From Flavobacteriales bacterium (GTDB lineage: Bacteria > Bacteroidota > Bacteroidia > Flavobacteriales_F > PHOS-HE28): a stretch of 64,000 nt of DNA. The stretch's first letter is position 1. The number at the start of each line of letters is the position of its first letter. The translations under genes and the position numbers were made by a program. The stretch lies in the NCBI GenBank assembly GCA_016710965.1, contig JADJTW010000009.1, forward strand, positions 1 to 64,000, written 5' to 3'. Below are positions 24,911 to 34,142 of this stretch, in pieces. The notes below the pieces were generated by a model that was given only the letters and a program-made list of their open reading frames with translations, did no database searches and was not told the DNA's origin.

Positions 24911-26428
24911 GGCTTCAGCAGTCCGCTGCTGCAACCCTTGTGGAACCGCGCCGCCGAGGACCGTGTGCTGGTGGTGATCCAACTCTACGGCGGCAACGAT
25001 GGCCTCAACACCGTGATCCCATTGGACCAATACGGCGTGCTGGGCGTCAAGCGGCCCAACGTGCTCATCCCCGAGAGCCTGGTACTGCCCCTTGATCTCG
25101 TCGGTGCCACCGGCTTGCATCCCGCCATGGACGGCATGCGCGAATTGTGGGAGCAGGGCAAGCTCGGCATCGTGCAGGGCGTCAGCTACCCACAGCCCAA
25201 CTACTCCCACTTCCGCGCCACCGACATCTACGAGACCGGTGCCAACGCCGATCAATTGCTGAGCAGTGGCTGGACCGGCCGCTACCTCAACTTCGAATAC
25301 CCCAACTACCCTGCGGGATACCCCAATACCGACATGCCCGATCCGCTGGCCATACGCATCGGCGGCGCCGTGGGGCCCGGCCTGCAATACATGGGCGTGA
25401 GCATGGGCGTGGCCATCAACAACACCGACGACCCGCTGAACCTCACGGGCAACATCTACCTGGACCCCGCGCAACCGGATTGCAGCGGCGGCAAGCTCGA
25501 CTTCGTACGCCAGGTGCAGCGCCAGACCGACCTGTACGGCGATGTGATCGAAGCCGCAGCCGCAGTGGGCTGCAACCAGAGCCCCCTGTACCCCACCGGC
25601 AATCAGCCCGGCGCCCGCCTGGCCAACGCCCTCAAGATCGTGGCGCAGCTCATCTGCGGAGGCCTCAAGACCAAGATCTACTGGGTGAGCGAACAAGGCT
25701 TCGACACCCATGCGCAACAGGTGGACAGCGCCGACCACACCATCGGCACCCACGCCAACCTGCTGCAAGGCGTGAGCGACAGCATCCGTGCCTTCCAGGA
25801 CGACCTGGCGATCCTCGGCCTAGAAGAACGCGTGATGGGCATGACCTTCTCGGAGTTCGGCCGCCGCATCGTTGACAATGCCAGCGGCGGCACCGACCAC
25901 GGCAGCGCACAACCCATGTTCTTCTTCGGCACGCAGGTGATCAACACCATCGTGGGCGACAATCCCGTGATCCCCAGCAACGCCACCTACCAGACCAACC
26001 TGGCCATGCAGTACGACTTCCGCAGCGTTTACGCCAGCGTGCTAAAGGATTGGTTCTGCCTGGAAGAGACGGACATCGACACGGTGCTGCTCGACACCTA
26101 CCAGCCCATCAGCATCATCAACCCCGATGGATGCACAGGCACCGGTGTGCATGACATCAACCAGCAGGCCGGCACCCATCTGCTCGGCGCCTATCCCAAC
26201 CCCTTCACCGAGCGAACCACCTTGGAATACACCAGCGGGGGTGGGCGCGTGCTCATCCAGGTGTTCAACGAGGAAGGGCAGTTGCTGCAGACGGTGCTGA
26301 ACCAACCCGTGCCCGCAGGCACCTACAAGGTGGACGTGGACCTGGGCGACCAGGCACCGGGCGTGTACTATGCGCGCTTGCAGAACGAAGCCGCGCAGCA
26401 GGTTCGGAATCTGCTCAAAGTACGATAG
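24848..26428 (+). CDS. DUF1501 domain protein with T9SS type A tail
   Basis: The 526-residue protein starts MNRRNFLRSSSAATLGGL, a twin-arginine-type leader, and enters the DUF1501 sulfatase-like fold (VLVVIQLYGGNDGLNTVIPLD near residue 40, WVSEQGFDTHAQQ near 280, TFSEFGRRIVDNASGGTDHG near 335). The last 80 or so residues are a T9SS type A domain (LLGAYPNPFTERTTLEYTSG). A Tat-like leader with a T9SS tail suggests export of a folded protein to the cell surface. The start is the ATG at 24848, next to the preceding stop. Confidence 0.9.
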   Translation: MNRRNFLRSSSAATLGGLTVRGFSSPLLQPLWNRAAEDRVLVVIQLYGGNDGLNTVIPLDQYGVLGVKRPNVLIPESLVLPLDLVGATGLHPAMDGMRELWEQGKLGIVQGVSYPQPNYSHFRATDIYETGANADQLLSSGWTGRYLNFEYPNYPAGYPNTDMPDPLAIRIGGAVGPGLQYMGVSMGVAINNTDDPLNLTGNIYLDPAQPDCSGGKLDFVRQVQRQTDLYGDVIEAAAAVGCNQSPLYPTGNQPGARLANALKIVAQLICGGLKTKIYWVSEQGFDTHAQQVDSADHTIGTHANLLQGVSDSIRAFQDDLAILGLEERVMGMTFSEFGRRIVDNASGGTDHGSAQPMFFFGTQVINTIVGDNPVIPSNATYQTNLAMQYDFRSVYASVLKDWFCLEETDIDTVLLDTYQPISIINPDGCTGTGVHDINQQAGTHLLGAYPNPFTERTTLEYTSGGGRVLIQVFNEEGQLLQTVLNQPVPAGTYKVDVDLGDQAPGVYYARLQNEAAQQVRNLLKVR

Positions 26429-26443
26429 GCGATCATCACGCGC

Positions 26444-26740
26444 ATGATCGTCCGCATCGTGAAGATGACCTTCGCGCTGGAGCACGTGGCGCGCTTCGAG
26501 GAGCTCTTCTTCGGCTGGAAGGAGCGGATCCGTGCCTTCCCCGGTTGCCGCCATCTGGAACTGCTGCACGATGCCGATGATCCGCGCGTGTTCTTCACTT
26601 ACAGCCACTGGGACAGTCCCGCCGACCTCGAAGCCTACCGCACCAGCGATGTCTTCAGCGAGGTTTGGCCTACGGTGAAGCCGCTCTTCGCCGCGCCCAC
26701 CGAGGCGTGGACCACCAGCCAGGACCACCGGCTCCCCTGA
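26444..26740 (+). CDS. Antibiotic biosynthesis monooxygenase (ABM) domain protein
   Basis: The 98-residue single-domain protein has the ABM ferredoxin-like fold: VRIVKMTFALEHVARFEELF, a FPGCRHLELLHDADDPRVFFTY core, and WDSPADLEAYRTSDVF. Family members are cofactor-free oxygenases or haem-degrading or quinol monooxygenases; the substrate is not predictable. It lies 15 bp after the DUF1501 gene and may be co-transcribed. Confidence 0.85.
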   Translation: MIVRIVKMTFALEHVARFEELFFGWKERIRAFPGCRHLELLHDADDPRVFFTYSHWDSPADLEAYRTSDVFSEVWPTVKPLFAAPTEAWTTSQDHRLP

Positions 26741-26807
26741 TGCTCGAGCTTTGCACGATCTTCGCTTCGCCCCGCAGGTCGCTGACCCAAGGGCGCCTCA
26801 ACAGAAC

Positions 26808-27680
26808 ATGACACGATCGCTCCTCTTCGCACTCCTGCTGCTGCCCGTCGCATCCTTCGCGCAGCGCACGGCGCAGGACCATATCGAAGCCGCCCGCGCA
26901 GCCTACTCGGCGGACACGCTGGAACTGGCCCTGGCCCATGCCGATAGCGCCATCCTGCTTGATGCCTCCATCAAAGGCGGCTTGAAGCTGCGAGGCGATA
27001 TCAAGCAGAAGCAGCGCAACTTCCACGGCGCGCTCATGGATTACACCAAGGCTGAGCGCCTGGACCCGAATGATCCACGGCTCTACGTGAGCCGCTCGGC
27101 CATCCACATCACCGAAGGGCATTTGCGCGAGGCCGTGGCCGACTGCGATCGCGCCATCAAGCTCGATCCCAACGACGCCGATGCCTGGTACAACCGGGCC
27201 TGCGCCGATTACATGGGCCGCAACAACGATGGCGCCATGCGCAGCCTGGAGCGTGCCGTTAAGCTGAAGGGAGAGCACGCCGATGCGCTCTTCCTGCGCG
27301 GCGTGGTGCGCGGCGAGCAATACAAGGAAGCGGCAGGCATCGGTGACATCAGCGCGGCGCTCGCCATCAACCCCGATATCGCCGGTGGATGGATGAGCCT
27401 GGGCGTGCTGCAGTTCGAGGATGCGCAGTACGATGCCGCCATCGTCAGCTTCACACGGGTGATCGATGCCGAGGACGAAGAAGCGAAGACCGCCTACTAC
27501 TACCGTGGCGATTGCTACTACCACATGAAGGACAAGGAGAACGCCTGCTTCAACTTCCGCCAGAGCGCCAAGGCCGGCGACAAGGACGCGCAATTCATCG
27601 TGCGCAACTACTGCAACACCGACGCGGAGGAGATCCCGAAGAAGCCGAGCAAGCGGCACAACACGGTCATCGAGTTCTAA
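26808..27680 (+). CDS. Secreted tetratricopeptide-repeat protein
   Basis: The 290-residue protein has a signal peptide (TRSLLFALLLLPVASFAQ) and about six TPR units, such as AERLDPNDPRLYVSRSAIH, CDRAIKLDPNDADAWYNRA and KTAYYYRGDCYYHMKDKENA. It is probably a periplasmic protein-protein scaffold. The ATG at 26808 opens the signal peptide; an upstream in-frame ATG at 26751 would add 19 unrelated residues. It precedes the gldFG operon by 123 bp. Confidence 0.85.
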   Translation: MTRSLLFALLLLPVASFAQRTAQDHIEAARAAYSADTLELALAHADSAILLDASIKGGLKLRGDIKQKQRNFHGALMDYTKAERLDPNDPRLYVSRSAIHITEGHLREAVADCDRAIKLDPNDADAWYNRACADYMGRNNDGAMRSLERAVKLKGEHADALFLRGVVRGEQYKEAAGIGDISAALAINPDIAGGWMSLGVLQFEDAQYDAAIVSFTRVIDAEDEEAKTAYYYRGDCYYHMKDKENACFNFRQSAKAGDKDAQFIVRNYCNTDAEEIPKKPSKRHNTVIEF

Positions 27681-27717
27681 CGAGCTCGTGAGACGATCCG
27701 GGGCTTCGGCGCAGGCG

Positions 27718-27741
27718 ACTGACAATGGAGAACTGACAACT
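27718..27741. repeat. ACTGACAA(CT) short repeats before gldF
   Basis: ACTGACAA (27718-27725) and ACTGACAACT (27732-27741) lie about 60-80 bases before the gldF start. The same heptamer family occurs at 7765-7772, 12656-12676 and 34648-34661. Confidence 0.6.
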
Positions 27742-27803
27742 CCGTGCAGGCAACGGTAGGCCCTGCCCCGCAGGCGCCAGCTATCTTGGCCGCCCACGCT
27801 CAC

Positions 27804-28733
27804 ATGCTCGCGCTCATCCGCAAAGAGGTCCGCGCTTTCCTCGGCTCCCTCATCGGCCACATCGTCATCGCGGTGTTCCTGCTGCTCACCGGGCTCATGC
27901 TGTGGGTCTTCCCCGACAACATCCTCGACAGCGGCTACGCCGACATGGGGCCCTTGTTCTTCGTCGGCCCCTGGGTCTTCCTCTTCCTTGTGCCTGCAGT
28001 GACCATGCGCAGCTTCAGTGAGGAGAAGCGCACGGGTACCATCGAGGTGCTGCTGACCAAACCGCTCACCGAATTGCAGATCGTGCTGGCCAAGTACATC
28101 GCAGCGGTGCTTCTGGTGCTGCTCGCGCTGTTGCCTACGTTGGTGTACGTGTGGTCCGTGGACCGCCTCTCCACCTCCGTTACCGCCGTGCCGGCAACGC
28201 AAGTGCAGGCGCGATGGATCCTCTACGTGGTGCTGGCCGCGCTGAACGTGGCCATCTGCTCCATCATGCTGGTACGCCGTGGGCGCCGACGCCAGTGGCC
28301 GAATCTCGGCTGGGCCTTGCGCGCAGTGATCGTGCTGCTATGGTGCGCGCTCTTCGCCATGCTCCTGCACTGGATGCTCTTCATCGGCGGCATCGACGGC
28401 GGCGGTACATGGGGCTCCTACCTCGGTCTCTTCCTGCTGGGCGCCTGCTTCGCAGCCGTCGGGGTGTTCGCCTCGGCCATCACCGACAACCAGATCGTGG
28501 CCTTCCTCATCGGCGGATTCCTCTGCTTCTTCCTGTTCATGGGCTTCAACCTCATCGCCGACTTCCAGGTGATGGGCGCATGGGAAGGCACCATCAAGAA
28601 CCTGGGCATACAGGAGCATTATGCCAGCATGAGCCGCGGCGTGCTCGATCTGGGCGATGTGCTCTACTCTTTGGGCACCATCGCCATCTTCCTCTTGCTC
28701 ACCCGCACCGCCTTGCAAAGCCGCACCTGGTAA
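27804..28733 (+). CDS. gldF: Gliding-motility-associated ABC transporter permease GldF, with an insert
   Basis: The 309-residue membrane protein matches GldF at both ends: MLALIRKEVRAFLGSLIGHIV, TMRSFSEEKRTGTIEVLLTKP, and GGTWGSYLGLFLLGACFAAVGVFAS. GldF forms the permease of the GldAFG transporter needed for gliding in some Flavobacteriia. It is longer than usual because residues about 125-195 form an insert with two extra hydrophobic segments (WILYVVLAALNVAICSIML, AVIVLLWCALFAMLLHW). The ATG at 27804 is the start most consistent with homologues. The stop is one base before gldG. No gldA ATPase gene is in the window. Confidence 0.88.
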   Translation: MLALIRKEVRAFLGSLIGHIVIAVFLLLTGLMLWVFPDNILDSGYADMGPLFFVGPWVFLFLVPAVTMRSFSEEKRTGTIEVLLTKPLTELQIVLAKYIAAVLLVLLALLPTLVYVWSVDRLSTSVTAVPATQVQARWILYVVLAALNVAICSIMLVRRGRRRQWPNLGWALRAVIVLLWCALFAMLLHWMLFIGGIDGGGTWGSYLGLFLLGACFAAVGVFASAITDNQIVAFLIGGFLCFFLFMGFNLIADFQVMGAWEGTIKNLGIQEHYASMSRGVLDLGDVLYSLGTIAIFLLLTRTALQSRTW

Positions 28734-28734
28734 G

Positions 28735-30486
28735 ATGAAGCTCCGCAGCAAACGACTCGCAGACTTCGCGGAGCTGGCCATCGGCATCGGCATCGTGGTA
28801 CTGCTGCTGTTCATCACCTCCTTCGCTCGCGTGCGGGTCGACCTGACCAGCGAGCAGCGCTACACCCTCACGCCCGCCACGCGTGCCATGCTCGACAGCC
28901 TGGATGATGTGGTGTACGTGAAGATCTACCTCACCGGCGACCTGCCGGCCAACCTGAAGAAGCTGGAGCAGGCAGCCACTGACCTGCTGAATGAAATGAA
29001 GGCCGTTGCACCGGACCGGTTCGACTACACCTTCATCGACCCCAATGCCGAACCGGAGAAGAAGGCACGCGCACAGGTACACCAGACCTTGCAGGACCAG
29101 GGCTTGAAGTACACGCGCATACCGGTGAAAGTGAAGGGCGTGCCCGACGAACTGATCATCTTCCCTTGCGCGCAGCTCACTTACCGTGAGAAGACCGTGC
29201 CCGTGCAGCTGCTCAAGTCGGTGCTCTTCGCCAAGGACCCCGAGCAGGACCAGGAGGATCCAGCGGTGGTCAACAGCATCAACAACCTGGAGTACGAATT
29301 CGCCAGCGCATTGCGGCAGGCCACCACCCGCCAGCGCCCGCGCATCGCCTTCCTGGAAGGGCACGGCGAACTACCGCCGATCGAGACTGCGGATATCACC
29401 AGCGCGTTGCGCGAGCAATACGACGTGGCCCGTGTGCGCATCGATGGCCGCATCGACGCCCTCAGCACCAAGAACGAGGGCATGCAGCAGCGCATCAACC
29501 GCTTCGAGGCGCTCATCGTGGCAGCACCGGACAGCGCTTTCACCGATCGCGACCGGTACATCCTCGATCAGTTCGTGATGAACGGAGGCAAGGTGCTTTG
29601 GTGCATCGATGCGATGGATCCTCAGCTGGACAGCCTGCGCAAGAACCAGTACAGCATGGCCGTGCCGAATGAACTGGGGATCGAGGAACTGCTCTTCGCA
29701 TACGGCGTTCGCCTGAACAAGGACCTGGTGATAGACGAGATGTGCGCGCCCATCGAACTGCTCACGCAACCATACGGCGACCAGCCCCGATTGGAACGTT
29801 TCCCCTGGTACTTCGAGCCGGTGATCATCCCCCGCAGCGCGCATCCCATCGTGGCCAACGTGGATGTGGTGCATACGCGATTCATCGGAACCCTCGACAC
29901 CATCACTGCCGACAGCGTGCGCAAGACCATCCTGCTCACCTCATCGAGGAACTCCTTCGCGCAGCGCAACCCCGTGCGCGTAAGCCTGGCCATCGTGGAG
30001 AAAGACCAGGGATTCGATCGGCGCCGCACCTCGTACATGCCGGTTGCCGTGCTGCTCGAAGGACGATTCACTTCCGCCTATCGCGACCGCCTGCCCGTGG
30101 CCATCCTGCAGGACAAGGACGTGGCGTACCGCGAGCGCAGCCCGTGGACCCAGCAACTGGTGATCGCCGATGGCGATGTGATCGCCAATCGCGTGGCGAG
30201 CAATGGCAGCCCATATCCGTTGGGCTACGATCGTTACAGCAACACCACCCTGTACGGCAACCGGCAATTGATCCTGAACGCCATGAACTACATGCTGGGC
30301 GATCACCAGCTCATCCGCATCCGCTCGCGCGCGATCACCTTGCGCCTGTTGGACAACGACCAGGTGAGCAAGCACCGCCGCAGCTGGCAACTCCTGAACC
30401 TGGTGCTTCCGCTGCTCATTACGCTCCTTGCGGGCGTCGCTTATCAATTCCACCGTCGTCGCAGCAACCGCGCACCCGCCGCATGA
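28735..30486 (+). CDS. gldG: Gliding-motility-associated ABC transporter substrate-binding protein GldG
   Basis: The 583-residue protein has an N-terminal membrane anchor (IGIGIVVLLLFITSFARV), the GldG periplasmic region (SEQRYTLTPATRAMLDSLDD, VKIYLTGDLPANLKKLEQ, PRIAFLEGHGE) and a C-terminal membrane segment (LLNLVLPLLITLLAGVAYQF). It pairs with GldF. The start is the ATG one base after the gldF stop. Its TGA overlaps the next ATG (ATGA), which indicates translational coupling. Confidence 0.92.
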   Translation: MKLRSKRLADFAELAIGIGIVVLLLFITSFARVRVDLTSEQRYTLTPATRAMLDSLDDVVYVKIYLTGDLPANLKKLEQAATDLLNEMKAVAPDRFDYTFIDPNAEPEKKARAQVHQTLQDQGLKYTRIPVKVKGVPDELIIFPCAQLTYREKTVPVQLLKSVLFAKDPEQDQEDPAVVNSINNLEYEFASALRQATTRQRPRIAFLEGHGELPPIETADITSALREQYDVARVRIDGRIDALSTKNEGMQQRINRFEALIVAAPDSAFTDRDRYILDQFVMNGGKVLWCIDAMDPQLDSLRKNQYSMAVPNELGIEELLFAYGVRLNKDLVIDEMCAPIELLTQPYGDQPRLERFPWYFEPVIIPRSAHPIVANVDVVHTRFIGTLDTITADSVRKTILLTSSRNSFAQRNPVRVSLAIVEKDQGFDRRRTSYMPVAVLLEGRFTSAYRDRLPVAILQDKDVAYRERSPWTQQLVIADGDVIANRVASNGSPYPLGYDRYSNTTLYGNRQLILNAMNYMLGDHQLIRIRSRAITLRLLDNDQVSKHRRSWQLLNLVLPLLITLLAGVAYQFHRRRSNRAPAA

Positions 30487-31496
30487 AACGCCGCATCGCA
30501 CTCTTCATCACCCTGCTCGTGCTCGGTGGCATCGCCTGGTGGCTGGCCACGCAAGGCCCCACCACCACCCTCGCCAAGCCTCTCAGCGATTTCGCCGTGG
30601 CCGATACCAGCGCCGTCACGCGCATCTACATCCACGACAGGCAGGGCAAAGCAGTAGACCTGCGACGCAAGGGTGGCACGTGGGTCCTGGACGGCAGGCA
30701 TACCGTGCGACAGGAGCTGATCAACACCGCACTGAAGACCTTCCTGCGCATCGAGGTGAAGTCGCCCGTGCCCAAGAGCATGGAGGACATGGTGCTGCGC
30801 ACGATGGCATCGGCCAGTTGCATGGTGGAGATCTACATGGGCGACGATGAGCCGGTGAAGAGCTGGATCATCGGCCATGCCACCAGGGACCACTTCGGCA
30901 CCTACATGGTTCTGGAGAAGCAAGACGCTGGCCGCAGCAACGCCCCCTTCGTCATGGGCCTCAGCGGATTCACCGGCGTGCTCAACACGCGTTTCCCCAC
31001 CGACCCCGATGCCTGGCGCAACACCGCCATTTTCCGCTATCATGATGTGTTCGACCTGGCCAGCGTGGAAGTCGTGCATCCGGCAAGCCCAGGACAGAGC
31101 TACCGGATCATCAACGGTGCCGATGGCCAAGTCTCCCTCACCGACCTCAGCGGCAAAGCCCTGCCTACCGACACGCTCTTCGCGAAGAATGCCCTGCTGG
31201 CCTACAAGGAATTCGACTGGGAGTACTTCGAACGCAAGATGGTGGGCGCCTCACGGGATTCCCTGCTGAGCGCACAACCCAATTTCATCCTGCGCGCAAC
31301 GCCACGCAGCGGCGCCACGCAAACGGTGAAGCTCTGGTACATGCCCTACACGGGCGGTGCCACCGAATTCGATACGCCGCAACCCTTGCATGACCCGCTT
31401 CGCATGCACGCCCTGGTTCAGGATACCGTGCTGGTGGTGGTGCAACGCCAGTTCACCGATCGCATGACGCAGCCCGCCAGTGCGTTGATGCGGTAG
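30483..31496 (+). CDS. DUF4340-like membrane-anchored protein of the gldFG operon
   Basis: The 337-residue protein has one N-terminal membrane anchor (RRIALFITLLVLGGIAWWLA) and a periplasmic beta-rich region (TSAVTRIYIHDRQGKAVDL, GTWVLDGRHTVRQELINTAL) like DUF4340 proteins, which are often encoded after GldG-type genes. It overlaps gldG by four bases. It is probably an accessory component of the GldFG-type transporter; this role is inferred from context. Confidence 0.78.
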   Translation: MKRRIALFITLLVLGGIAWWLATQGPTTTLAKPLSDFAVADTSAVTRIYIHDRQGKAVDLRRKGGTWVLDGRHTVRQELINTALKTFLRIEVKSPVPKSMEDMVLRTMASASCMVEIYMGDDEPVKSWIIGHATRDHFGTYMVLEKQDAGRSNAPFVMGLSGFTGVLNTRFPTDPDAWRNTAIFRYHDVFDLASVEVVHPASPGQSYRIINGADGQVSLTDLSGKALPTDTLFAKNALLAYKEFDWEYFERKMVGASRDSLLSAQPNFILRATPRSGATQTVKLWYMPYTGGATEFDTPQPLHDPLRMHALVQDTVLVVVQRQFTDRMTQPASALMR

Positions 31497-31552
31497 TCGA
31501 TCCGCTCCTCCGAACCCGTCACTAGTTGCTCTGTCCTAGCTAGTTCACTGGC

Positions 31553-31561
31553 TGTGGATAA
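31553..31561 (-). promoter_or_regulatory. Consensus DnaA box upstream of dnaN
   Basis: TGTGGATAA on the plus strand is TTATCCACA on the minus strand, the consensus 9-mer for DnaA. It lies 57 bp upstream of the dnaN -7-like element. I see no cluster of further boxes, so regulation of dnaN is more likely than an origin. Confidence 0.6.
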
Positions 31562-31610
31562 AGCGCCTTTCCTGTTGAAAACTAGGACCTGCCTCGGGGA
31601 AGTGCCCGGA

Positions 31611-31619
31611 TACCTTTGC
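31611..31619 (+). promoter_or_regulatory. -7-like element (TACCTTTGC) of dnaN
   Basis: TACCTTTGC is an exact TAnnTTTG match 29 bases before the dnaN ATG. No convincing -33 element is visible. Confidence 0.55.
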
Positions 31620-31648
31620 CCGTCCCTGAAAAACCCCCTCCTTCCCCG

Positions 31649-32770
31649 ATGAAATTCATCGTCTCCAGCGGCGCGCTCCTCAAGCAACTGCAAGTGCTCC
31701 AAGGCGTGCTCGCCAGCAGCAACACCCTGCCCATCCTGGACAACTTCCTCCTGGAGGTCGATGGAAAGCAGCTCACGCTCACCGCCAGCGACCTGGAGAC
31801 CACCATCACCGCCACCATGCCGGTGGAGGCCAAGGACAAGGGCAGCGTAGCCATCCCAGCGCGCATCCTGCTGGACACATTGAAAGCCTTCCCCGAGCAG
31901 CCGCTCACCTTCACCATCGATGGCAAGCACCACGGTGTGGAGATCAACAGCGAGCAGGGCAAGTACAAGATGACCGGCTTCAATGGCGCCGAATTCCCCA
32001 AGAGCCCGGTGCTCGAAGGTGCCACCAGCCTCACCCTGCCCGGCGGCACACTGGCGAAGGCCATCAACAAGACCATCTTCGCTACGGGCAACGATGACCT
32101 GCGCCCAGTGATGAGCGGCATCTTCTTCGAACTCACCGAGGAAGACGTCCGCTTCGTTGCCACCGATGCGCACAAGCTGGTGCGCTACCGCCGCACCGAT
32201 GTGCAGGCACCGAAGAGCGCCAGCTTCATCGTGCCCAAGAAGCCGCTCAACCTGTTGAAGAACTCCTTGAGCACGGGCAACACCGATGTCACCATCGAGT
32301 TCAACGAGAACAACGCCGCCTTCCGCTTCGACAACACCGTGCTGGTGTGCCGCTTGATCGATGGGAAGTACCCCAACTACGAGGCGGTGATCCCGAAGAC
32401 CAATCCGAACAAGCTCACCATCGACCGCCTCACCATGCTCAGCACCATCCGTCGCGTGAGCATCTTCGCCAACAAGACCACCCACCAGGTGCGACTGCAC
32501 ATCAATGGCAGCCAGCTGACAGTGAGCGCCGAAGACCTCGACTTCGCCAACGAGGCCAACGAGAAGCTCACCTGCAACTACGACGGCGAGGAGATCACCA
32601 TCGGCTTCAACTCGCGCTTCCTCATGGACATGCGCAGCAACCTGGAGACCGAGCATGTGATCCTGGAGATGAGCGCACCGAACCGCGCCGGCATCCTGCT
32701 CCCCGGTGAAGCGGGCGAAGCTGGCGAGGACGTCCTCATGCTGGTGATGCCGGTGATGCTCAACAGCTAG
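31649..32770 (+). CDS. dnaN: DNA polymerase III beta subunit (sliding clamp)
   Basis: The 373-residue protein is the processivity clamp of replication. The three repeats of the clamp fold are visible: MKFIVSSGALLKQLQVLQGVL, DDLRPVMSGIFFEL near residue 150, VATDAHKLVRYRR near 170, LIDGKYPNYEAVIPK near 233, and a C-terminal LMLVMPVML in place of the usual MPMR end. The start is the ATG at 31649. It follows the gldFG genes, as in several Flavobacteriia, but has its own promoter-like element. Confidence 0.95.
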   Translation: MKFIVSSGALLKQLQVLQGVLASSNTLPILDNFLLEVDGKQLTLTASDLETTITATMPVEAKDKGSVAIPARILLDTLKAFPEQPLTFTIDGKHHGVEINSEQGKYKMTGFNGAEFPKSPVLEGATSLTLPGGTLAKAINKTIFATGNDDLRPVMSGIFFELTEEDVRFVATDAHKLVRYRRTDVQAPKSASFIVPKKPLNLLKNSLSTGNTDVTIEFNENNAAFRFDNTVLVCRLIDGKYPNYEAVIPKTNPNKLTIDRLTMLSTIRRVSIFANKTTHQVRLHINGSQLTVSAEDLDFANEANEKLTCNYDGEEITIGFNSRFLMDMRSNLETEHVILEMSAPNRAGILLPGEAGEAGEDVLMLVMPVMLNS

Positions 32771-32844
32771 TCCCAGGCTGTGCCCGCCCGGCCTTATGAG
32801 ATCGGCGGGGATCTTGGTTACCTAGTCCCAAGCACAACACCACC

Positions 32845-33258
32845 ATGAAACGCATCGCCATCGCCTTCACCCTATTCGCCATCCTCAGTGCCAACAAATG
32901 CGTGAAACAGACAGGGTCCGATCCGGCGGCGCTGCTGGACAAGACCTGGGTCTTCGAATCATTGAACGGAGAGAAGGTGGTGATGCCCGATGGTGTTGAG
33001 GCACCCTGGCTCAGCCTGGCCGGGGATCAACTCAGCGGATTCGGTGGCTGCAACAGGCTCATGGGCGCATACAAACTGGGCGAGAGCGGCCTGAGCTTCA
33101 CCGGCATCGGCAGTACCAAGATGTATTGCGAGGGCACCATGCCGACTGAGAATGCGGTGAAGCAGGTGCTTGGCCAGGTGGACAGCTACAAGATCGAAGG
33201 CGCCGCGCTCAAATTGATGGGCAGCGGCAAGGAACTCGCAACGATGCGGGCGAAGTGA
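32845..33258 (+). CDS. META-domain lipoprotein
   Basis: The 137-residue protein has a lipoprotein leader (MKRIAIAFTLFAILSANKC) and a META/HslJ-like domain (KTWVFESLNGEKV, WLSLAGDQLSGFGGCNRLMGAY, GIGSTKMYCEG, ending LKLMGSGKELATM). The paired Cys residues in GGCNR and MYCEG are typical. Members are envelope proteins linked to heat or novobiocin resistance in other bacteria; the role here is unknown. Confidence 0.88.
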   Translation: MKRIAIAFTLFAILSANKCVKQTGSDPAALLDKTWVFESLNGEKVVMPDGVEAPWLSLAGDQLSGFGGCNRLMGAYKLGESGLSFTGIGSTKMYCEGTMPTENAVKQVLGQVDSYKIEGAALKLMGSGKELATMRAK

Positions 33259-33265
33259 GCCGTGA

Positions 33266-34024
33266 TCAGTCGGCATCCCAGGTGGTGCTCACATTCCCGG
33301 GCCTTTCCGCCCCCTCGGCCAGCTTTCGCTTCCAAGCCAGTTCTGCATCGTCGACCTCATCGCCGGGATCGCCCTCGGCGTAAGGCGGTACCGGTTCGTC
33401 TTCTTCCTCTTCTTCATCCGTGAAGGCGGGGCGGGGATCGCTAACGGCAGGTGGCACGCTCCGATGGAAATACGCAAGTGCCACGCCTGCGATGCCGCCC
33501 CACAGATGGCTCTCCCAACTGAGCCGCTCAACGATGGGGAAGATCCCCCAGATCAAGCTGCCATAGAGGAAGACGACCAGCAGGGAAAGCGCCATGAGCG
33601 TGCGTTGCTTCCGCAATAAGCCGCTGACGAAGAGGAATGCCGCAAGGCCGTAAATAACGCCACTGGCGCCGATGTGGATATTCGACCGGCCCATGAGCCA
33701 CACGCCCACGCCGCTTGCCAGCCAGCTAACGAGCACTACGCTGCCTGCCACGCGCGGGTAGAAGTACATGAGGCACCAGCCCAGCATGAGCAGACCGGTG
33801 GTGTTGTTGAATAAATGCTCGAGATCGGCGTGCAGGAGTGGCGCCGTGAAGATGCCCACCAGTCCGCGACCCGTGCGTGGAAGAAGTCCGTAGCGGCCGA
33901 GGTCCAGTTCCAGCCCGGCATCGAGCAACCAAATGGCCCATAGCACCACCGCCCCCACGAAGGGCAACAAGAGGGCGTTGAGCGCGCGGTGGCGGATGAC
34001 AGGCTGCGATGATTCCGGTGGCAC
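33266..34024 (-). CDS. Rhomboid-family intramembrane serine protease
   Basis: The 252-residue protein has six or seven membrane segments and rhomboid catalytic motifs: LEHLFNNTTGLLMLG (HxxxN), IHIGASGVIYGL with the nucleophile Ser, and SWESHLWGGIAGV with the catalytic His. The C-terminal 50 residues are soluble and acidic (TDEEEEEDE). It converges with the META lipoprotein gene, eight bases apart. Substrates are unknown. Confidence 0.9.
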   Translation of the reverse strand: MPPESSQPVIRHRALNALLLPFVGAVVLWAIWLLDAGLELDLGRYGLLPRTGRGLVGIFTAPLLHADLEHLFNNTTGLLMLGWCLMYFYPRVAGSVVLVSWLASGVGVWLMGRSNIHIGASGVIYGLAAFLFVSGLLRKQRTLMALSLLVVFLYGSLIWGIFPIVERLSWESHLWGGIAGVALAYFHRSVPPAVSDPRPAFTDEEEEEDEPVPPYAEGDPGDEVDDAELAWKRKLAEGAERPGNVSTTWDAD

Positions 34025-34131
34025 GATACGAAGGTGATCAATGACCGGGCCTTGTCGGGGCTTAGGACAGAACGGCAGATGAATTGCTCATCTTGAAGGC
34101 CTTCGAATATCACGGACCACTGGCACCCTCT

Positions 34132-34140
34132 TACTTTGCC
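34132..34140 (+). promoter_or_regulatory. TACTTTGCC directly before a start codon
   Basis: This -7-like string ends two bases before the ATG at 34143. If it is the promoter, the transcript would be leaderless. Confidence 0.35.
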
Positions 34141-34142
34141 GC

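Noticed and set aside
26670..28202. 510-residue open frame on the minus strand
   Set aside because: It spans the complement of the TPR gene and the start of gldF and shows no protein family features.
31497..31648. Replication origin at dnaN
   Set aside because: Only one DnaA box is visible, with no AT-rich unwinding region or box cluster.
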